DNA from: Bacillota bacterium
GTDB lineage: Bacteria; Bacillota; Clostridia; Tissierellales; Peptoniphilaceae
Reading direction: 5' to 3'
Length of the DNA stretch: 64,000 bases
NCBI GenBank assembly: GCA_030532225.1
Contig: JAUNLQ010000006.1
Span: 1-64,000 of the forward strand
Shown: positions 19,401 to 27,485 of the stretch, piece by piece
Layout of the letters: each line of letters begins with the position of its first letter
How positions within the stretch are numbered: the first letter of the stretch is position 1
Made by a program: the position numbers and the translations under genes
Notes under the pieces: model-generated
Told to the model about the DNA's origin: nothing
Databases searched by the model: none
What the model saw: only the letters and a program-made list of their open reading frames with translations

Positions 19401-19979
19401 ATATGGATTTTCAGCTGTTGGAGGGAAAATATCAATAATTCCTCCCCTTAAAGAAAACTGGCCCTTGCCTTCAACTGCTGGGACATTTTCATAAGCAGAG
19501 TCTAAAAGTTTCTTGCCTAAGTCTCCAACATTAATTCTATCTGTCATGTCTATGGAAAAAGATAGCTGAGAGAACTTTTCTTTGGCCATTAACTTATTCA
19601 AAATACCTTGGTAGCTTGTTACTACTATTGAATCATCCTGGTTTGTAAGGGCCCACATGGCCTGTATTTGTTCATTGGACCTGTCAGAGGACCTGGCTAT
19701 TGACTTATAGAAAAAGTCCTCCTTTTTTGGAAAATAATAGGCTCTTTCAAGGCCTAGGCTTTTTAAGTCTTCATAAATTCTCCTGGCCCTAAGGTCTGAG
19801 TAGGATATTACAAAAATCTTTCTTTTTTTTGTATGACAAGAAATGGAATATATAAAGTGGCCTAAGGCCTCTTCTAATAATCCATTTGTTGCAATTACTT
19901 TTTTCTTTTTTTCTATATCTGCCAATAGGTCCTTATAGGAATCTAAGGCTAATAAAGGGTCTGCTAAAAAATTTTTCAT
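16488..19979 (-). CDS. mfd: Transcription-repair coupling factor
   Basis: DNA translocase that removes RNA polymerase stalled at lesions and recruits UvrA. 1163 aa, family-typical. N-terminal UvrB-like region (GRGGIIDIFPP-like segment reads SLRGGIIDIFPPTAENPYRI), CarD/RNA-polymerase-interaction domain (GDYVVHENNGVGIYQG, GADRLYIPTDQL), RecG-like helicase with Walker A CADVGYGKTEVALRA, IDEEQRFG box and QLRGRVGRS, and a C-terminal regulatory domain (IEAHIPESYIEDQKQRLEFY). Lies downstream of pth, as in Bacillus. Confidence 0.97.
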   Translation of the reverse strand: MKNFLADPLLALDSYKDLLADIEKKKKVIATNGLLEEALGHFIYSISCHTKKRKIFVISYSDLRARRIYEDLKSLGLERAYYFPKKEDFFYKSIARSSDRSNEQIQAMWALTNQDDSIVVTSYQGILNKLMAKEKFSQLSFSIDMTDRINVGDLGKKLLDSAYENVPAVEGKGQFSLRGGIIDIFPPTAENPYRIELFDDEVDSIRTFDVLSQRSIENLEEISIPVARENILSNEDRLKAIEGLNKDLNKSKIKDDQVLLRLKDKFSELVDRLENKLFIKNLDLVLAYIDQNKLASILDYTDADTLFFIDEPRRIDEANLEESKDFANRFSDLLMAGEVLPGHENSFFSYDQIIEKIKDRTKLTFSNILRDNKHFKPEAIFNFHMKAVTSYNGRMDIFKEEIERYLYRGYKIAILAGDQQRLKRLDLNLTGLGIKASLAETLDQSISSSQILLSDLSLRHGFEYSDLKFTLMNQREIYGSGLKKKKPSRKKKRKEDAITDFADIALGDYVVHENNGVGIYQGTHKLEVQGVTRDYILIQYRGADRLYIPTDQLGMIHKYIGTGDKKPKVNKLNSVEWTKTKLKAKKSIDDMADELIKLYAARQAKEGFQFSEDSLWQGEFEDAFPYEETQGQLEASREIKDDMEKKAPMDRLLCADVGYGKTEVALRAAFKAVMDGKQVAILVPTTILAQQHYNTMVERFRDFPVTIGLLSRFRTKGQINDDIKKLRNGSLDIVVGTHRLLSKDVVFKDLGLLIIDEEQRFGVRHKETLKMLKENVDTLTLTATPIPRTLQMSMIGIRNMSLIDEPPEERFPIQTYLAEYNPSMIREAILREIDRQGQVYFLHNRVSDIDKIALELQELVPEASFLVAHGQMTERALEDAMMSFLEKEADVLVCTTIIETGLDIPNVNTIIINNADRFGLSQLYQLRGRVGRSNRVAYAYLTYPRDKQLSEVSEKRLTAIKEYTEFGSGYKIAMRDLEIRGAGNILSAQQHGHIDNIGYDLYLSLLEDAMKKLKGEEVQDINETTIDLNIEAHIPESYIEDQKQRLEFYKKISLIENDEDYSDLIAEAIDRYGDLPEATSNLIDISQIKFIANQKGIEMISGDSKKIRLKFKAGLDLDLRSLNNLIAIFSNKISFNCKGQSYIDYRPGKYPLEELKDLLANIV

Positions 19980-19994
19980 GTCATCCTATATATA

Positions 19995-20015
19995 AAGGCC
20001 CAGTAACTGGGCCTT
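19995..20015 (-). terminator. GC-rich hairpin between pth and mfd
   Basis: Perfect 10-bp stem AAGGCCCAGT / ACTGGGCCTT with a one-base loop centre, in the 39-nt gap between pth and mfd. It is followed on the minus strand by TTTATATATAGG, which is a poor U-tract, so this may be a partial terminator or an RNA-processing hairpin that lets some transcripts continue into mfd. Confidence 0.5.
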
Positions 20016-20018
20016 AGT

Positions 20019-20585
20019 TTATTTCTTTATGTTATATTTGTTCATAGCCTGATCAAGACCATCTTCTACTATAGCTATGGCTGCCTTGGCTGCCTGGTCA
20101 ACAGCTAAGTCAATTTCCTCAAATTCTTCCTTAGAAAAATTTGACAGTACAAAATTAGCAAGATCTTGCTGAGGATGTTTTTGGCCAACTCCTATTCTAA
20201 TCCTTGGAAAAGTATCAGATTGGATTTGGTAAATTATAGATTTCATCCCATTATGACTTCCTGCTGAACCTTTTTTTCTAATTCTTATTGTAGAAAATCC
20301 AATGTCTATATCATCATAGATAACAATTAAATCTTCACTGGGAATTTTATAAAAGTCTAAAATTTCCCTTAAAGAATTGCCACTATTGTTCATATAGGTT
20401 TGAGGCTTGACTAAAAGGACCTTTTCTCCTCCTATTGTTGTTTCAGAAATGAAGGCCTGAAACTTAATTTTGTAAGGAGAGGCTGAAAGTTTTTCTATAA
20501 GCTTGTCTATAACCATAAAACCAACATTGTGTCTAGTTCTTGCATAGTCTTTGCCTGGATTTCCTAAACCTGCTATTACTTTCAA
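20019..20585 (-). CDS. pth: Peptidyl-tRNA hydrolase
   Basis: Releases tRNA from peptidyl-tRNA dropped by ribosomes. 188 aa. Catalytic His19 in TRHNVGFMVID; further motifs GLGNPGKDYA, KPQTYMNNSG and GSAGSHNGMKSI. The start codon is TTG, placed three bases after the prs stop with only a weak GGAT upstream, so translation is probably coupled to prs. In Bacillus pth (spoVC) also follows prs, with ctc between them; ctc is absent here. Confidence 0.95.
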   Translation of the reverse strand: MKVIAGLGNPGKDYARTRHNVGFMVIDKLIEKLSASPYKIKFQAFISETTIGGEKVLLVKPQTYMNNSGNSLREILDFYKIPSEDLIVIYDDIDIGFSTIRIRKKGSAGSHNGMKSIIYQIQSDTFPRIRIGVGQKHPQQDLANFVLSNFSKEEFEEIDLAVDQAAKAAIAIVEDGLDQAMNKYNIKK

Positions 20586-20588
20586 TTT

Positions 20589-21545
20589 TTATCCAAAAAT
20601 TACTGAAATAGATTCGTTGTTGTGGATTCTATCAATAGCTTGAGCAATTAGGCCACCAACAGAAACTATTTTAATCTTAGATTTCTTATTTTCTTCAGGT
20701 TGATCAATTGTATTGGTGATTACAAATTCTTCTAGTACTGAATTTTGGATTCTATCAACAGCCCTGTCACTTAATACACCATGAGTAGCTGCTCCATAAA
20801 TCTTCTTGGCTCCTCTTTCTTTAAGAGCTTCAGCTGCCTTACAAATTGTACCACCTGTGTCTATAATGTCGTCTACCATAATGACGTTTTTGCCTTCAAT
20901 GTCACCAATAACGTTCATTACTTCATTTTCATTTGGTCTTGGTCTAACTTTTTCTATAATAGCAATTGGAAGATGTAAATAGTTGGCAAACTTTCTAGTT
21001 CTAGTTACTCCACCTAAGTCTGGAGATACAACAACAAAGTCCCCTTCTCTTTCTACCTTGTCTTTAAAATAAGATGAAAGATGTTCTAAAGCTGATAAAT
21101 GGTCAACTGGTATATCAAAGAAACCTTGAATTTGTCCAGCGTGTAAATCCATTGTAATAACCCTATCTGCACCAGCTGTAGCTAGAAGATCTGCTACTAA
21201 TTTAGATGTAATAGGTTCTCTAGCCTTAGTCTTTCTATCTTGTCTAGCATAGCCATAATAAGGTATTACAGCATTGATTCTGCCTGCAGATGCTCTTTTT
21301 AAAGCATCGATCAAAATTAACAGTTCCATTAAATTGTCGTTAACTGGCTTTGAAGTTGGCTGAATTATAAAAACGTCAGCACCCCTTGCTGAGTCAGCAA
21401 TGTTTAAGTTGATTTCTCCGTCTTTAAAATGATTTACAGCAGTGTCACTTAATTCAACTCCTAAATGCTCACAAATTTCTTTTGCAAGTGGGATATTTGA
21501 GTTTCCTGAAATTACACTTAAATCTCCATACATATTCTTTTTCAT
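20589..21545 (-). CDS. prs: Ribose-phosphate pyrophosphokinase
   Basis: Makes PRPP from ribose-5-phosphate and ATP, the precursor for nucleotides, His and Trp. 318 aa counted from the ATG at 21545, which follows GGAGGA; an in-frame TTG 12 bases upstream would overlap that site. Motifs: PYYGYARQDRKTKAREPI (ATP-binding flexible loop) and the PRPP-binding VMVDDIIDTGGTICKAAE. It follows glmU by 12 bases, the order known from Bacillus. Confidence 0.97.
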   Translation of the reverse strand: MKKNMYGDLSVISGNSNIPLAKEICEHLGVELSDTAVNHFKDGEINLNIADSARGADVFIIQPTSKPVNDNLMELLILIDALKRASAGRINAVIPYYGYARQDRKTKAREPITSKLVADLLATAGADRVITMDLHAGQIQGFFDIPVDHLSALEHLSSYFKDKVEREGDFVVVSPDLGGVTRTRKFANYLHLPIAIIEKVRPRPNENEVMNVIGDIEGKNVIMVDDIIDTGGTICKAAEALKERGAKKIYGAATHGVLSDRAVDRIQNSVLEEFVITNTIDQPEENKKSKIKIVSVGGLIAQAIDRIHNNESISVIFG

Positions 21546-21557
21546 ACTTTCCTCCAA

Positions 21558-22793
21558 TTACTTCACTTTTTTTCTTTTTACCCAATCTTTTATATTAACC
21601 TGACTAGTTCTTTCTATGGCCAAGGCATCTTCTTCAACATCCTTGGTAATAGTTGAACCAGCAGCTACAAAAGCATTTTTATTCACTTTAACAGGCGCAA
21701 TTAAATTTGAATTTGAGCCTATAAAAGCCTTGTCTTCAATTATGGTTTGGTGTTTTTTGTTGCCATCATAATTTACTGTAATAACACCACAACCAATATT
21801 TACACCTTGGCCGATTTGGCTGTCACCTAAATAAGCTAAGTGGCCTGCCTTAGAATTTTGGCCAAAATCAGTTTTCTTTAACTCTACAAAGTTACCAATA
21901 TGGGCCCCAGACCTAACAATAGATTTGGGTCTAAGTTGTGCAAAAGGACCAATAGTAACCTGGTCATAAACAGTTGAATCTGTAATATAGCTAGATTTTA
22001 TGTGGCAATTGTTGCCAACTTGAGAATTTATAATAGAAGTATCTCCCTCGATTATACAAGAAGAACCAATTTGGCTTTTGCCTAAAAGTCTAACACCAGG
22101 ATAGATAATAGTGTCCATGGCAATTTCAACCTTAGGACCAATTATAGTAGAGCTAGGATCTAAAATACTAACTCCCTTATCAATAAGCCTGTCTAGGATT
22201 TCCTCTTTAAGACGACCTTGGGCCAAAGAAAGATCTCTTCTAGTTTTTAAAGAGAAGAATTCCCTTTCATCTAAGTCTTGGGTAGATACAAGGTCTATAT
22301 TAAAAGTTTTTAGCTTATCAGAAATATTTCTAGAAGAATAAAAGTCTAATTCCTTTTTGGCCAAATCAAAGGCCTTAAAATAATAAACTCCACTGGCTTT
22401 TTCTATATCTTTGCTAGAAAGGACTGCTGCCTTGTAGCCCTTTTCTATAGAGTCTTGGAAAAAGTTTTTTATACTAGAAGCTTTTAAAAATGGATTAAAC
22501 TCTCCAATAAGCAAAATGTCATCACTAGGATCAAAATCATCTAGATCAAAATTAACACTAGGCCCTTGGGCAAATTCTTTATAAAGTAAGTCTAGCCCTT
22601 GAAGATTAACAAGGTCTCTTAAATCCTTGTCTCCTTCAGGTCCAACAAGCATTAGTCTTTCAATTCCTGCTTCCTTTATTTGGTCTAAAAGGATTTCAAA
22701 AATAGAAGTTCCTAAAATTTCATGGACAAGAAGAGACCTAGATGAATTAAAATCTCTGTTCATATTAGTAGCTAAAATTATAGCTTGTTTCAT
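21558..22793 (-). CDS. glmU: GlmU-like protein: intact acetyltransferase half, degenerate uridyltransferase half
   Basis: GlmU normally acetylates glucosamine-1-P (C-terminal left-handed beta helix) and then uridylates it (N-terminal Rossmann domain). Here the C-terminal half (about 205-411) is well conserved: [36 protein letters not shown] with the catalytic-type His, VNYDGNKKH. The N-terminal half is short and lacks the nucleotidyltransferase signature: the G-x-G-T-R-M loop and its PKVLH end read [17 protein letters not shown], and the metal-binding G-D-V-P segment reads GEFNP. Total 411 aa against about 450-460. It probably supplies only GlcNAc-1-P. First gene of the block, same place as Bacillus gcaD (glmU). 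Confidence 0.85.
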   Translation of the reverse strand: MKQAIILATNMNRDFNSSRSLLVHEILGTSIFEILLDQIKEAGIERLMLVGPEGDKDLRDLVNLQGLDLLYKEFAQGPSVNFDLDDFDPSDDILLIGEFNPFLKASSIKNFFQDSIEKGYKAAVLSSKDIEKASGVYYFKAFDLAKKELDFYSSRNISDKLKTFNIDLVSTQDLDEREFFSLKTRRDLSLAQGRLKEEILDRLIDKGVSILDPSSTIIGPKVEIAMDTIIYPGVRLLGKSQIGSSCIIEGDTSIINSQVGNNCHIKSSYITDSTVYDQVTIGPFAQLRPKSIVRSGAHIGNFVELKKTDFGQNSKAGHLAYLGDSQIGQGVNIGCGVITVNYDGNKKHQTIIEDKAFIGSNSNLIAPVKVNKNAFVAAGSTITKDVEEDALAIERTSQVNIKDWVKRKKVK

Positions 22794-22844
22794 AAATTAA
22801 AACCTCTTCTTTATGCTTTTCCTAATTCTTAACATACAATTTTA

Positions 22845-22873
22845 ATTATAACATTTTAATAGTTAATCGTCTA
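22845..22873 (-). promoter_or_regulatory. Promoter of the glmU-prs-pth-mfd block
   Basis: Minus strand: -35 TAGACG (22868-22873), 17-nt spacer, -10 TATAAT (22845-22850), about 50 nt before the glmU ATG. Confidence 0.6.
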
Positions 22874-22932
22874 ATTTTTTATATAAAAAGAAGAAAAGTT
22901 ACTTGTAAGATTATTGTAAATTTTATGAAAAC

Positions 22933-22964
22933 GTTATACTTTTCCCTAGACCTATGTTATACTT
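22933..22964 (+). promoter_or_regulatory. Direct repeat and likely promoter of the symporter gene
   Basis: The 9-mer GTTATACTT occurs at 22933-22941 and again at 22956-22964, 23 bases apart, upstream of the symporter ATG at 22996. The second copy contains a plausible -10 (TATACT), but no good -35 stands at 17 nt. The repeat could be two -10-like elements or a regulator-binding pair. Confidence 0.35.
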
Positions 22965-22995
22965 AAAATAACACAGAAAAAAGGAGGAAAAATTC

Positions 22996-24249
22996 ATGAA
23001 GACAAAGAAAAAAATATCCCTTCCTATTCAGATTTTAATAGGATTGGTAGCTGGTGTTGTTGTAGGTATTATGTTCCAAGGCAATCCTGATATTGCCACT
23101 AAGTTTATTAAGCCGATTGGTACTATCTTTCTTAATCTAATTAAACTTGTTATAGTTCCATTGGTTTTCTCTTCTTTAATAGTTGGAGTTGCAGACCTAA
23201 AAGATGCCAAGCAAATTGGAAAAATTGGCCTAAAGACCTTTGTTTATTTTTTTGTAACTACTGCTTTTGCAATTATAATAGGACTTACTTTAGCCAATCT
23301 ACTTAATGTTGGTTCTGGTTTCACCCTACCATCAGACCAACTTGCCTTTGAAGCAAAAGAGGCCCCTAGTTTTATTGATACCTTAGTTGGTATTATTCCA
23401 TCTAACCCTCTTAACGCTTTGGTTCAAGGTCAAATGCTACAAATTATTGTATTTGCTTTGATTATTGGAGCAGGACTTCTTTATACTGGTGAAAAAGGAG
23501 AGTTTGTATTTAAGGTATTTGATGGCCTTCAAGAAGCAATGATTCATATTACTAATGGTATTATGAAGGTGGCACCTTATGGTGTATTCGGCCTTATTGC
23601 TCCTGTAATTGCAGTTAATGGTCCTCAAGTTTTACTACCACTTTTAAAGGTTATAGGCTTAGTTTATTTAGGCTGTTTCCTACATGCTCTTATAGTTTAT
23701 GGTGGATCTATTGCCTTAATTGCAAAACTTCCTGTAGCAACTTTTTTCAAAAAAGTTTTCTCACCTTGGGCAGTTGCTTTTACAACTTCATCATCTGCAG
23801 GTACCCTACCTATAGCCCTTGATGTTGCTGAAAATGATTTAGGTGTTTCCAAACCTATTGCATCCTTTGTATTACCTCTTGGTTCTACAATTAACATGGA
23901 CGGAACTGCAATTTATCAAGGTGTTTGTGCCTTGTTTATAGCTTCTGTTTATGGCTTAGACTTAAGCTTAGGCCAACAAGTAACAATAGTTTTGACTACA
24001 GTTTTGGCTTCTGTTGGAACAGCAGGTGTGCCAGGTGCTGGTATGATTATGTTAGCCATGGTTCTACAAAGTGTTGGTATTCCAGTAGAAGGTATAGCCT
24101 TAGTTGCTGGTGTTGACAGAATTTTTGATATGGTTAGAACTTCTGTAAATGTTTTAGGAGACATTACTTGTTCAGTAGTTGTAGCAAAATCTGAAGGCCA
24201 ATTAGATGAGCAAGTTTTCTTAAACCCACAAACAACAAGCAGACAGTAA
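22996..24249 (+). CDS. Dicarboxylate/amino acid:cation symporter (GltP/SstT-like, DAACS family)
   Basis: Sodium- or proton-coupled importer of acidic amino acids or C4-dicarboxylates in the cytoplasmic membrane. 417 aa with eight or so helices and two re-entrant loops. The family signatures are clear: the serine-rich hairpin TTSSSAGTLPIAL and the substrate-site helix PLGSTINMDGTAIYQ. Glutamate/aspartate against serine/threonine cannot be settled by eye. It is followed by an aspartate/glutamate racemase-like gene and sits beside the glutamate-fermentation operon, so glutamate is the likely substrate by context. AAGGAGG precedes the ATG. Confidence 0.9.
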   Translation: MKTKKKISLPIQILIGLVAGVVVGIMFQGNPDIATKFIKPIGTIFLNLIKLVIVPLVFSSLIVGVADLKDAKQIGKIGLKTFVYFFVTTAFAIIIGLTLANLLNVGSGFTLPSDQLAFEAKEAPSFIDTLVGIIPSNPLNALVQGQMLQIIVFALIIGAGLLYTGEKGEFVFKVFDGLQEAMIHITNGIMKVAPYGVFGLIAPVIAVNGPQVLLPLLKVIGLVYLGCFLHALIVYGGSIALIAKLPVATFFKKVFSPWAVAFTTSSSAGTLPIALDVAENDLGVSKPIASFVLPLGSTINMDGTAIYQGVCALFIASVYGLDLSLGQQVTIVLTTVLASVGTAGVPGAGMIMLAMVLQSVGIPVEGIALVAGVDRIFDMVRTSVNVLGDITCSVVVAKSEGQLDEQVFLNPQTTSRQ

Positions 24250-24257
24250 AAGGACCA

Positions 24258-24968
24258 ATGATGAAGAAAAAACTAGGCATATTAGGTGGCATGGGCCCCC
24301 TAGCTAGTAAGGTATTTTACGAAAGAATAATAAAAAATACTCAGGCTCATGGAGACAATGACCACATAGATATAATGCTTTTGTCCCACGCTTCTATACC
24401 AGATAGGACTAGGTTGATTTTACAAAATGCAGACCCTAGCCAACTTTTGGCCAAGGTAAAAGAAGATCTTAAGGTCTTTGAAAGCTACGGAGTTTCCAAT
24501 ATAGCAGCTGCCTGTAATACCTTCCACTACTTTTTGGACCAAGTACAAGAAATGACAGCAATTCCTTTCATTAACATGGTTGAAGAAACTGCCAAAGAAG
24601 CAGCAAGTAAGGGTAAAACAGTAACAGTTTTTGCTACTAAGGGAAGTTTAAAGACTAAGGTCTATGATAAATATCTAGAAAAATATGGCCTTGTTCACAA
24701 AAAAGTTAATGTGAATATAGAAAATGAGCTAATGAATATTATTTATGGAGTTAAGGCAACTAACAACATTAAGTCTGAAAGATTTAACCAAATTTTAGCC
24801 GCCTCTATATACAAAGGCTCCATACCTATCATAGCCTGTACAGAACTATCTTCCATTGTTTTAGAAGAAAGTTTAGAGGAATATGTAATTGATGCACTTT
24901 CTATACTTACAAGAGAAGCAATTCTAAGATCTGGCTATGACCTAAAATATCACAAGATAATAAGTTAG
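24258..24968 (+). CDS. Aspartate/glutamate racemase family protein
   Basis: Cofactor-independent amino acid racemase of 236 aa. Both catalytic cysteines are present in family contexts: AACNTFHYF (N-terminal half) and ACTELSS (C-terminal half); GILGGMGPLAS is the aspartate-racemase N-terminus. Two adjacent ATG codons (24258, 24261) follow AGGA; the second has the better spacing. Co-transcribed with the symporter gene 9 bases upstream and ended by a terminator. It could convert imported D-aspartate or D-glutamate to the L form or make D-Asp; the substrate is inferred only. Confidence 0.85.
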   Translation: MMKKKLGILGGMGPLASKVFYERIIKNTQAHGDNDHIDIMLLSHASIPDRTRLILQNADPSQLLAKVKEDLKVFESYGVSNIAAACNTFHYFLDQVQEMTAIPFINMVEETAKEAASKGKTVTVFATKGSLKTKVYDKYLEKYGLVHKKVNVNIENELMNIIYGVKATNNIKSERFNQILAASIYKGSIPIIACTELSSIVLEESLEEYVIDALSILTREAILRSGYDLKYHKIIS

Positions 24969-24979
24969 AACAATTTTAT

Positions 24980-25022
24980 CTAGCTTTCTTAGATTCTAAA
25001 AATCTAGGAGAGCTAGTTTTTT
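24980..25022 (+). terminator. Terminator of the symporter-racemase operon
   Basis: Long stem of about 16 bp with few mismatches: CTAGCTTTCTTAGATT against AATCTAGGAGAGCTAG, loop CTAA, followed by six T. Confidence 0.85.
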
Positions 25023-25112
25023 AATAAAATTTTTCATAGTATAAGTTTCAAAGCTATAAACATGTATCTACCCTATCATCTACTTACTTTGAAAGTATAT
25101 AAGCCGAATTTT

Positions 25113-25154
25113 CTAAAAAAACTGCTAGGGATACTTGCTTTTCCCTAGCAGTTT
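25113..25154 (-). terminator. Terminator of the glutamate-fermentation operon
   Basis: Minus-strand 13-bp stem AAACTGCTAGGGA / TCCCTAGCAGTTT with a 10-nt loop and following T run, ten bases after the citF stop. It faces the plus-strand terminator at 24980. Confidence 0.88.
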
Positions 25155-25163
25155 TAATAAATC

Positions 25164-26639
25164 TTATTTTACTTGATAGATATAATCTAGGATGTCTCCT
25201 GTTCTTGATTGAGATAGGCCTATTATCCTATCTGTTTTTTCAATTTTCTTTGGAACTCCCATTACATCTTCTGCATATTTCTTTAGGTCGTGGATGTCTA
25301 TAGTTTTTACTTTGGCTTTTTCGAATTTTTCGATTAAGTCTTTTCTTAGAGGGTTAATTGAAATTCCTCTTTCTGTTACTAAGATGTCCACTGTGTTTCC
25401 TGGTGTAGTTATTACATCTACCCTGTCTTTTATAAATGGAATTCTTGATGAGAATAATTTTGATACAATTATTGAAACTTTAGATCCAAAGGCTGTATCT
25501 TGGTGGCCACCTGAGCCTCCCATTAACATACCATGAGATCCTGTAGTTACGTTTACGTTAAAGTCTGTATCAATTTCTGTAGCTCCTAGGATTACAATGT
25601 CTAGGTTATCTACTACACATGAAACATCTGGATTTCCATATTGGGACCCACTCATTCTTAGGTGGTTCTTGTTTTTGCCTATAGATTCTACAGCCTTTAG
25701 GTCGAAGCATTGTACATCAAATAAGGCTTCAAATAATCCTTCTTCTAGCATGTCTACAAGATAGCCTGTAATTCCACCTGATGCAAAAGAGCCTTTAATA
25801 TCATTTTCAAGCATATAGGTTCTTAAATAGTCAGCTACTGCTAAAGATATTCCACCTGCTCCTGTTTGGAAGGATAAGCCGTCTTTTACAAGGCCTGTGG
25901 CTATCATTGCCTTTAGTGTATCTTGGGCAATTTTTAGGCCAACTGGGTCTTTTGTAATCATTGTTGTACCAGAAACTATTCCAGCTTTTTCTCCAATAGA
26001 GTCTATTTGTAGAACGTAGTCAATATAGTCTTCTGTAATGTCTGCTGGATAATTTGGATAGGCTGTTAAATAGTCAGTTACTGCTATTGTTGTCTTTCCT
26101 TTTCTTGCATCTGAGATGGCATAGCCCATAGCACCACAAGAGTTAATACCATTTACACCTGAAATGTTTCCTCTTTGGTCAGATGATGGAGCAGCAATAA
26201 AGGCAAAGTCAATTTCAACTTCGTCTGCTAAGATTGCCCTTGCTCTACCACCATGGGATTGCATTATAATTGAGCCCTTTAGTTTTCCTTTGGAAACAGC
26301 TTCTCCTACAGGTCCAGAAATATAAGATGTTACTATATTAGTAATAGTTTCATCTTCAAGTAGTTCAACAATTTCAGCCATTGATGGGAAGATTGATGAA
26401 GCAACTAAAGTTAAATCTTTTATTCCAGCTCTTTGGATAGCTCTCATAACTTGAACTAGAACTCTATCTCCATTTCTTAGGTGGTGGTGGAAAGAAATAC
26501 TAGCTCCGTCTTTAATGTCTAGTTCCTTGATTAAGGCATCAAGGTCATCTCTCATTTTAGATTTTGTATTGCCTTTTTCTGGATAGTCTTCTTTCTTTAA
26601 AAGCTTAACGTCTTCAAGGCTTGTATTAAAGTAAGTCAT
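25164..26639 (-). CDS. citF: Citrate/citramalate lyase alpha subunit (CoA-transferase subunit)
   Basis: Transfers the acyl group between the acetyl-charged carrier protein CitD and the substrate. 491 aa, close to the usual length. Segments such as SFHHHLRNGD near the start, QSHGGRARAI and GSGGHQDTAFGSK near the end are typical of CitF. In citrate fermenters the product is citryl-ACP; in glutamate fermenters of the methylaspartate route the homologous enzyme acts on citramalate. The surrounding genes favour citramalate. Overlaps the start of citE by 14 bases; last gene of the operon. Confidence 0.92.
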   Translation of the reverse strand: MTYFNTSLEDVKLLKKEDYPEKGNTKSKMRDDLDALIKELDIKDGASISFHHHLRNGDRVLVQVMRAIQRAGIKDLTLVASSIFPSMAEIVELLEDETITNIVTSYISGPVGEAVSKGKLKGSIIMQSHGGRARAILADEVEIDFAFIAAPSSDQRGNISGVNGINSCGAMGYAISDARKGKTTIAVTDYLTAYPNYPADITEDYIDYVLQIDSIGEKAGIVSGTTMITKDPVGLKIAQDTLKAMIATGLVKDGLSFQTGAGGISLAVADYLRTYMLENDIKGSFASGGITGYLVDMLEEGLFEALFDVQCFDLKAVESIGKNKNHLRMSGSQYGNPDVSCVVDNLDIVILGATEIDTDFNVNVTTGSHGMLMGGSGGHQDTAFGSKVSIIVSKLFSSRIPFIKDRVDVITTPGNTVDILVTERGISINPLRKDLIEKFEKAKVKTIDIHDLKKYAEDVMGVPKKIEKTDRIIGLSQSRTGDILDYIYQVK

Positions 26640-27483
26640 TATATTCCTCCTTAAAGTATGGTGTAGATCTTAATAGGTTTACTGCTCTTTTTATAATAGG
26701 AGCATCAACCATCTTTCCATCTAATGACCAAGCTCCAAGTCCCTTGATTTTTGCATCAATGGCGCCTTCACATACTCTAACAGCATGTTCAACTTCTTGG
26801 TCAGTTGGAGAGAATATATCGTTTATAAAAGATACGTGTCTTGGAGAAATAGCAGCCTTACCTGTCATTCCCATTGCTTTTGCAAATTCTGTATCTTTCT
26901 TCAAACCTTCAATATCATCAGTATCTGTAAATGGTGTGTCAATAGCTTGGATTTCTACTGCCTTTGATACAGCTACGATTTTTTGTCTTGCATATCTTAT
27001 TTCTTCAGAAGCCTTGGTTCTTTCTGCTCCTAGGTCTAAGGTTAGGTCCTCTGCTCCAAGTAATACACCAATTACTCTGTCAGATGCAGATAGAATATTT
27101 AGAGAGTCTTCTACACCCATGGCAGTTTCTATTAAACAAAATACTTTCTTGTCAGAATTTTTTTCATTTAAAAACTGGTCTATGGCTTTTACTGATTCTA
27201 CTGATGCCTTTGGTAACATTATTGCATCTAGGTTTTTTACTTCCATTAGCATTTCCATGTCATCGTAGAAATAAGGTGTGTCAGTTGGATTTACTCTTAC
27301 CAAAACGTCAGTTGGATTTTCAAAGTTATTTAAATATTCTCTAACTAAGATTCTTGCAGCGTCTTTTTCTGATTGAGATACAGCGTCTTCTAGGTCGATA
27401 ATAATAGCATCTGCTCCTAGAACAGCTGATGAAAATAGCATGCCAGGGTTATTTCCAGGCATAAATAACATTGATTTATACAT
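26626..27483 (-). CDS. citE: Citrate/citramalate lyase beta subunit
   Basis: Cleaves the acyl-ACP intermediate (citramalyl- or citryl-ACP) to regenerate acetyl-ACP and release pyruvate or oxaloacetate. 285 aa, HpcH/HpaI-type TIM barrel: RSMLFMPGNNPGM-like start (here KSMLFMPGNNPGM), IIDLEDAVS, VRVNPTDTPY, LIETAMGVE and LLGAEDLTLDLG, the last two with the acidic metal ligands. It lies between citD and citF, overlapping citF; ATG directly after citD with 2 bases between. Confidence 0.94.
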   Translation of the reverse strand: MYKSMLFMPGNNPGMLFSSAVLGADAIIIDLEDAVSQSEKDAARILVREYLNNFENPTDVLVRVNPTDTPYFYDDMEMLMEVKNLDAIMLPKASVESVKAIDQFLNEKNSDKKVFCLIETAMGVEDSLNILSASDRVIGVLLGAEDLTLDLGAERTKASEEIRYARQKIVAVSKAVEIQAIDTPFTDTDDIEGLKKDTEFAKAMGMTGKAAISPRHVSFINDIFSPTDQEVEHAVRVCEGAIDAKIKGLGAWSLDGKMVDAPIIKRAVNLLRSTPYFKEEYNDLL

Positions 27484-27485
27484 AA

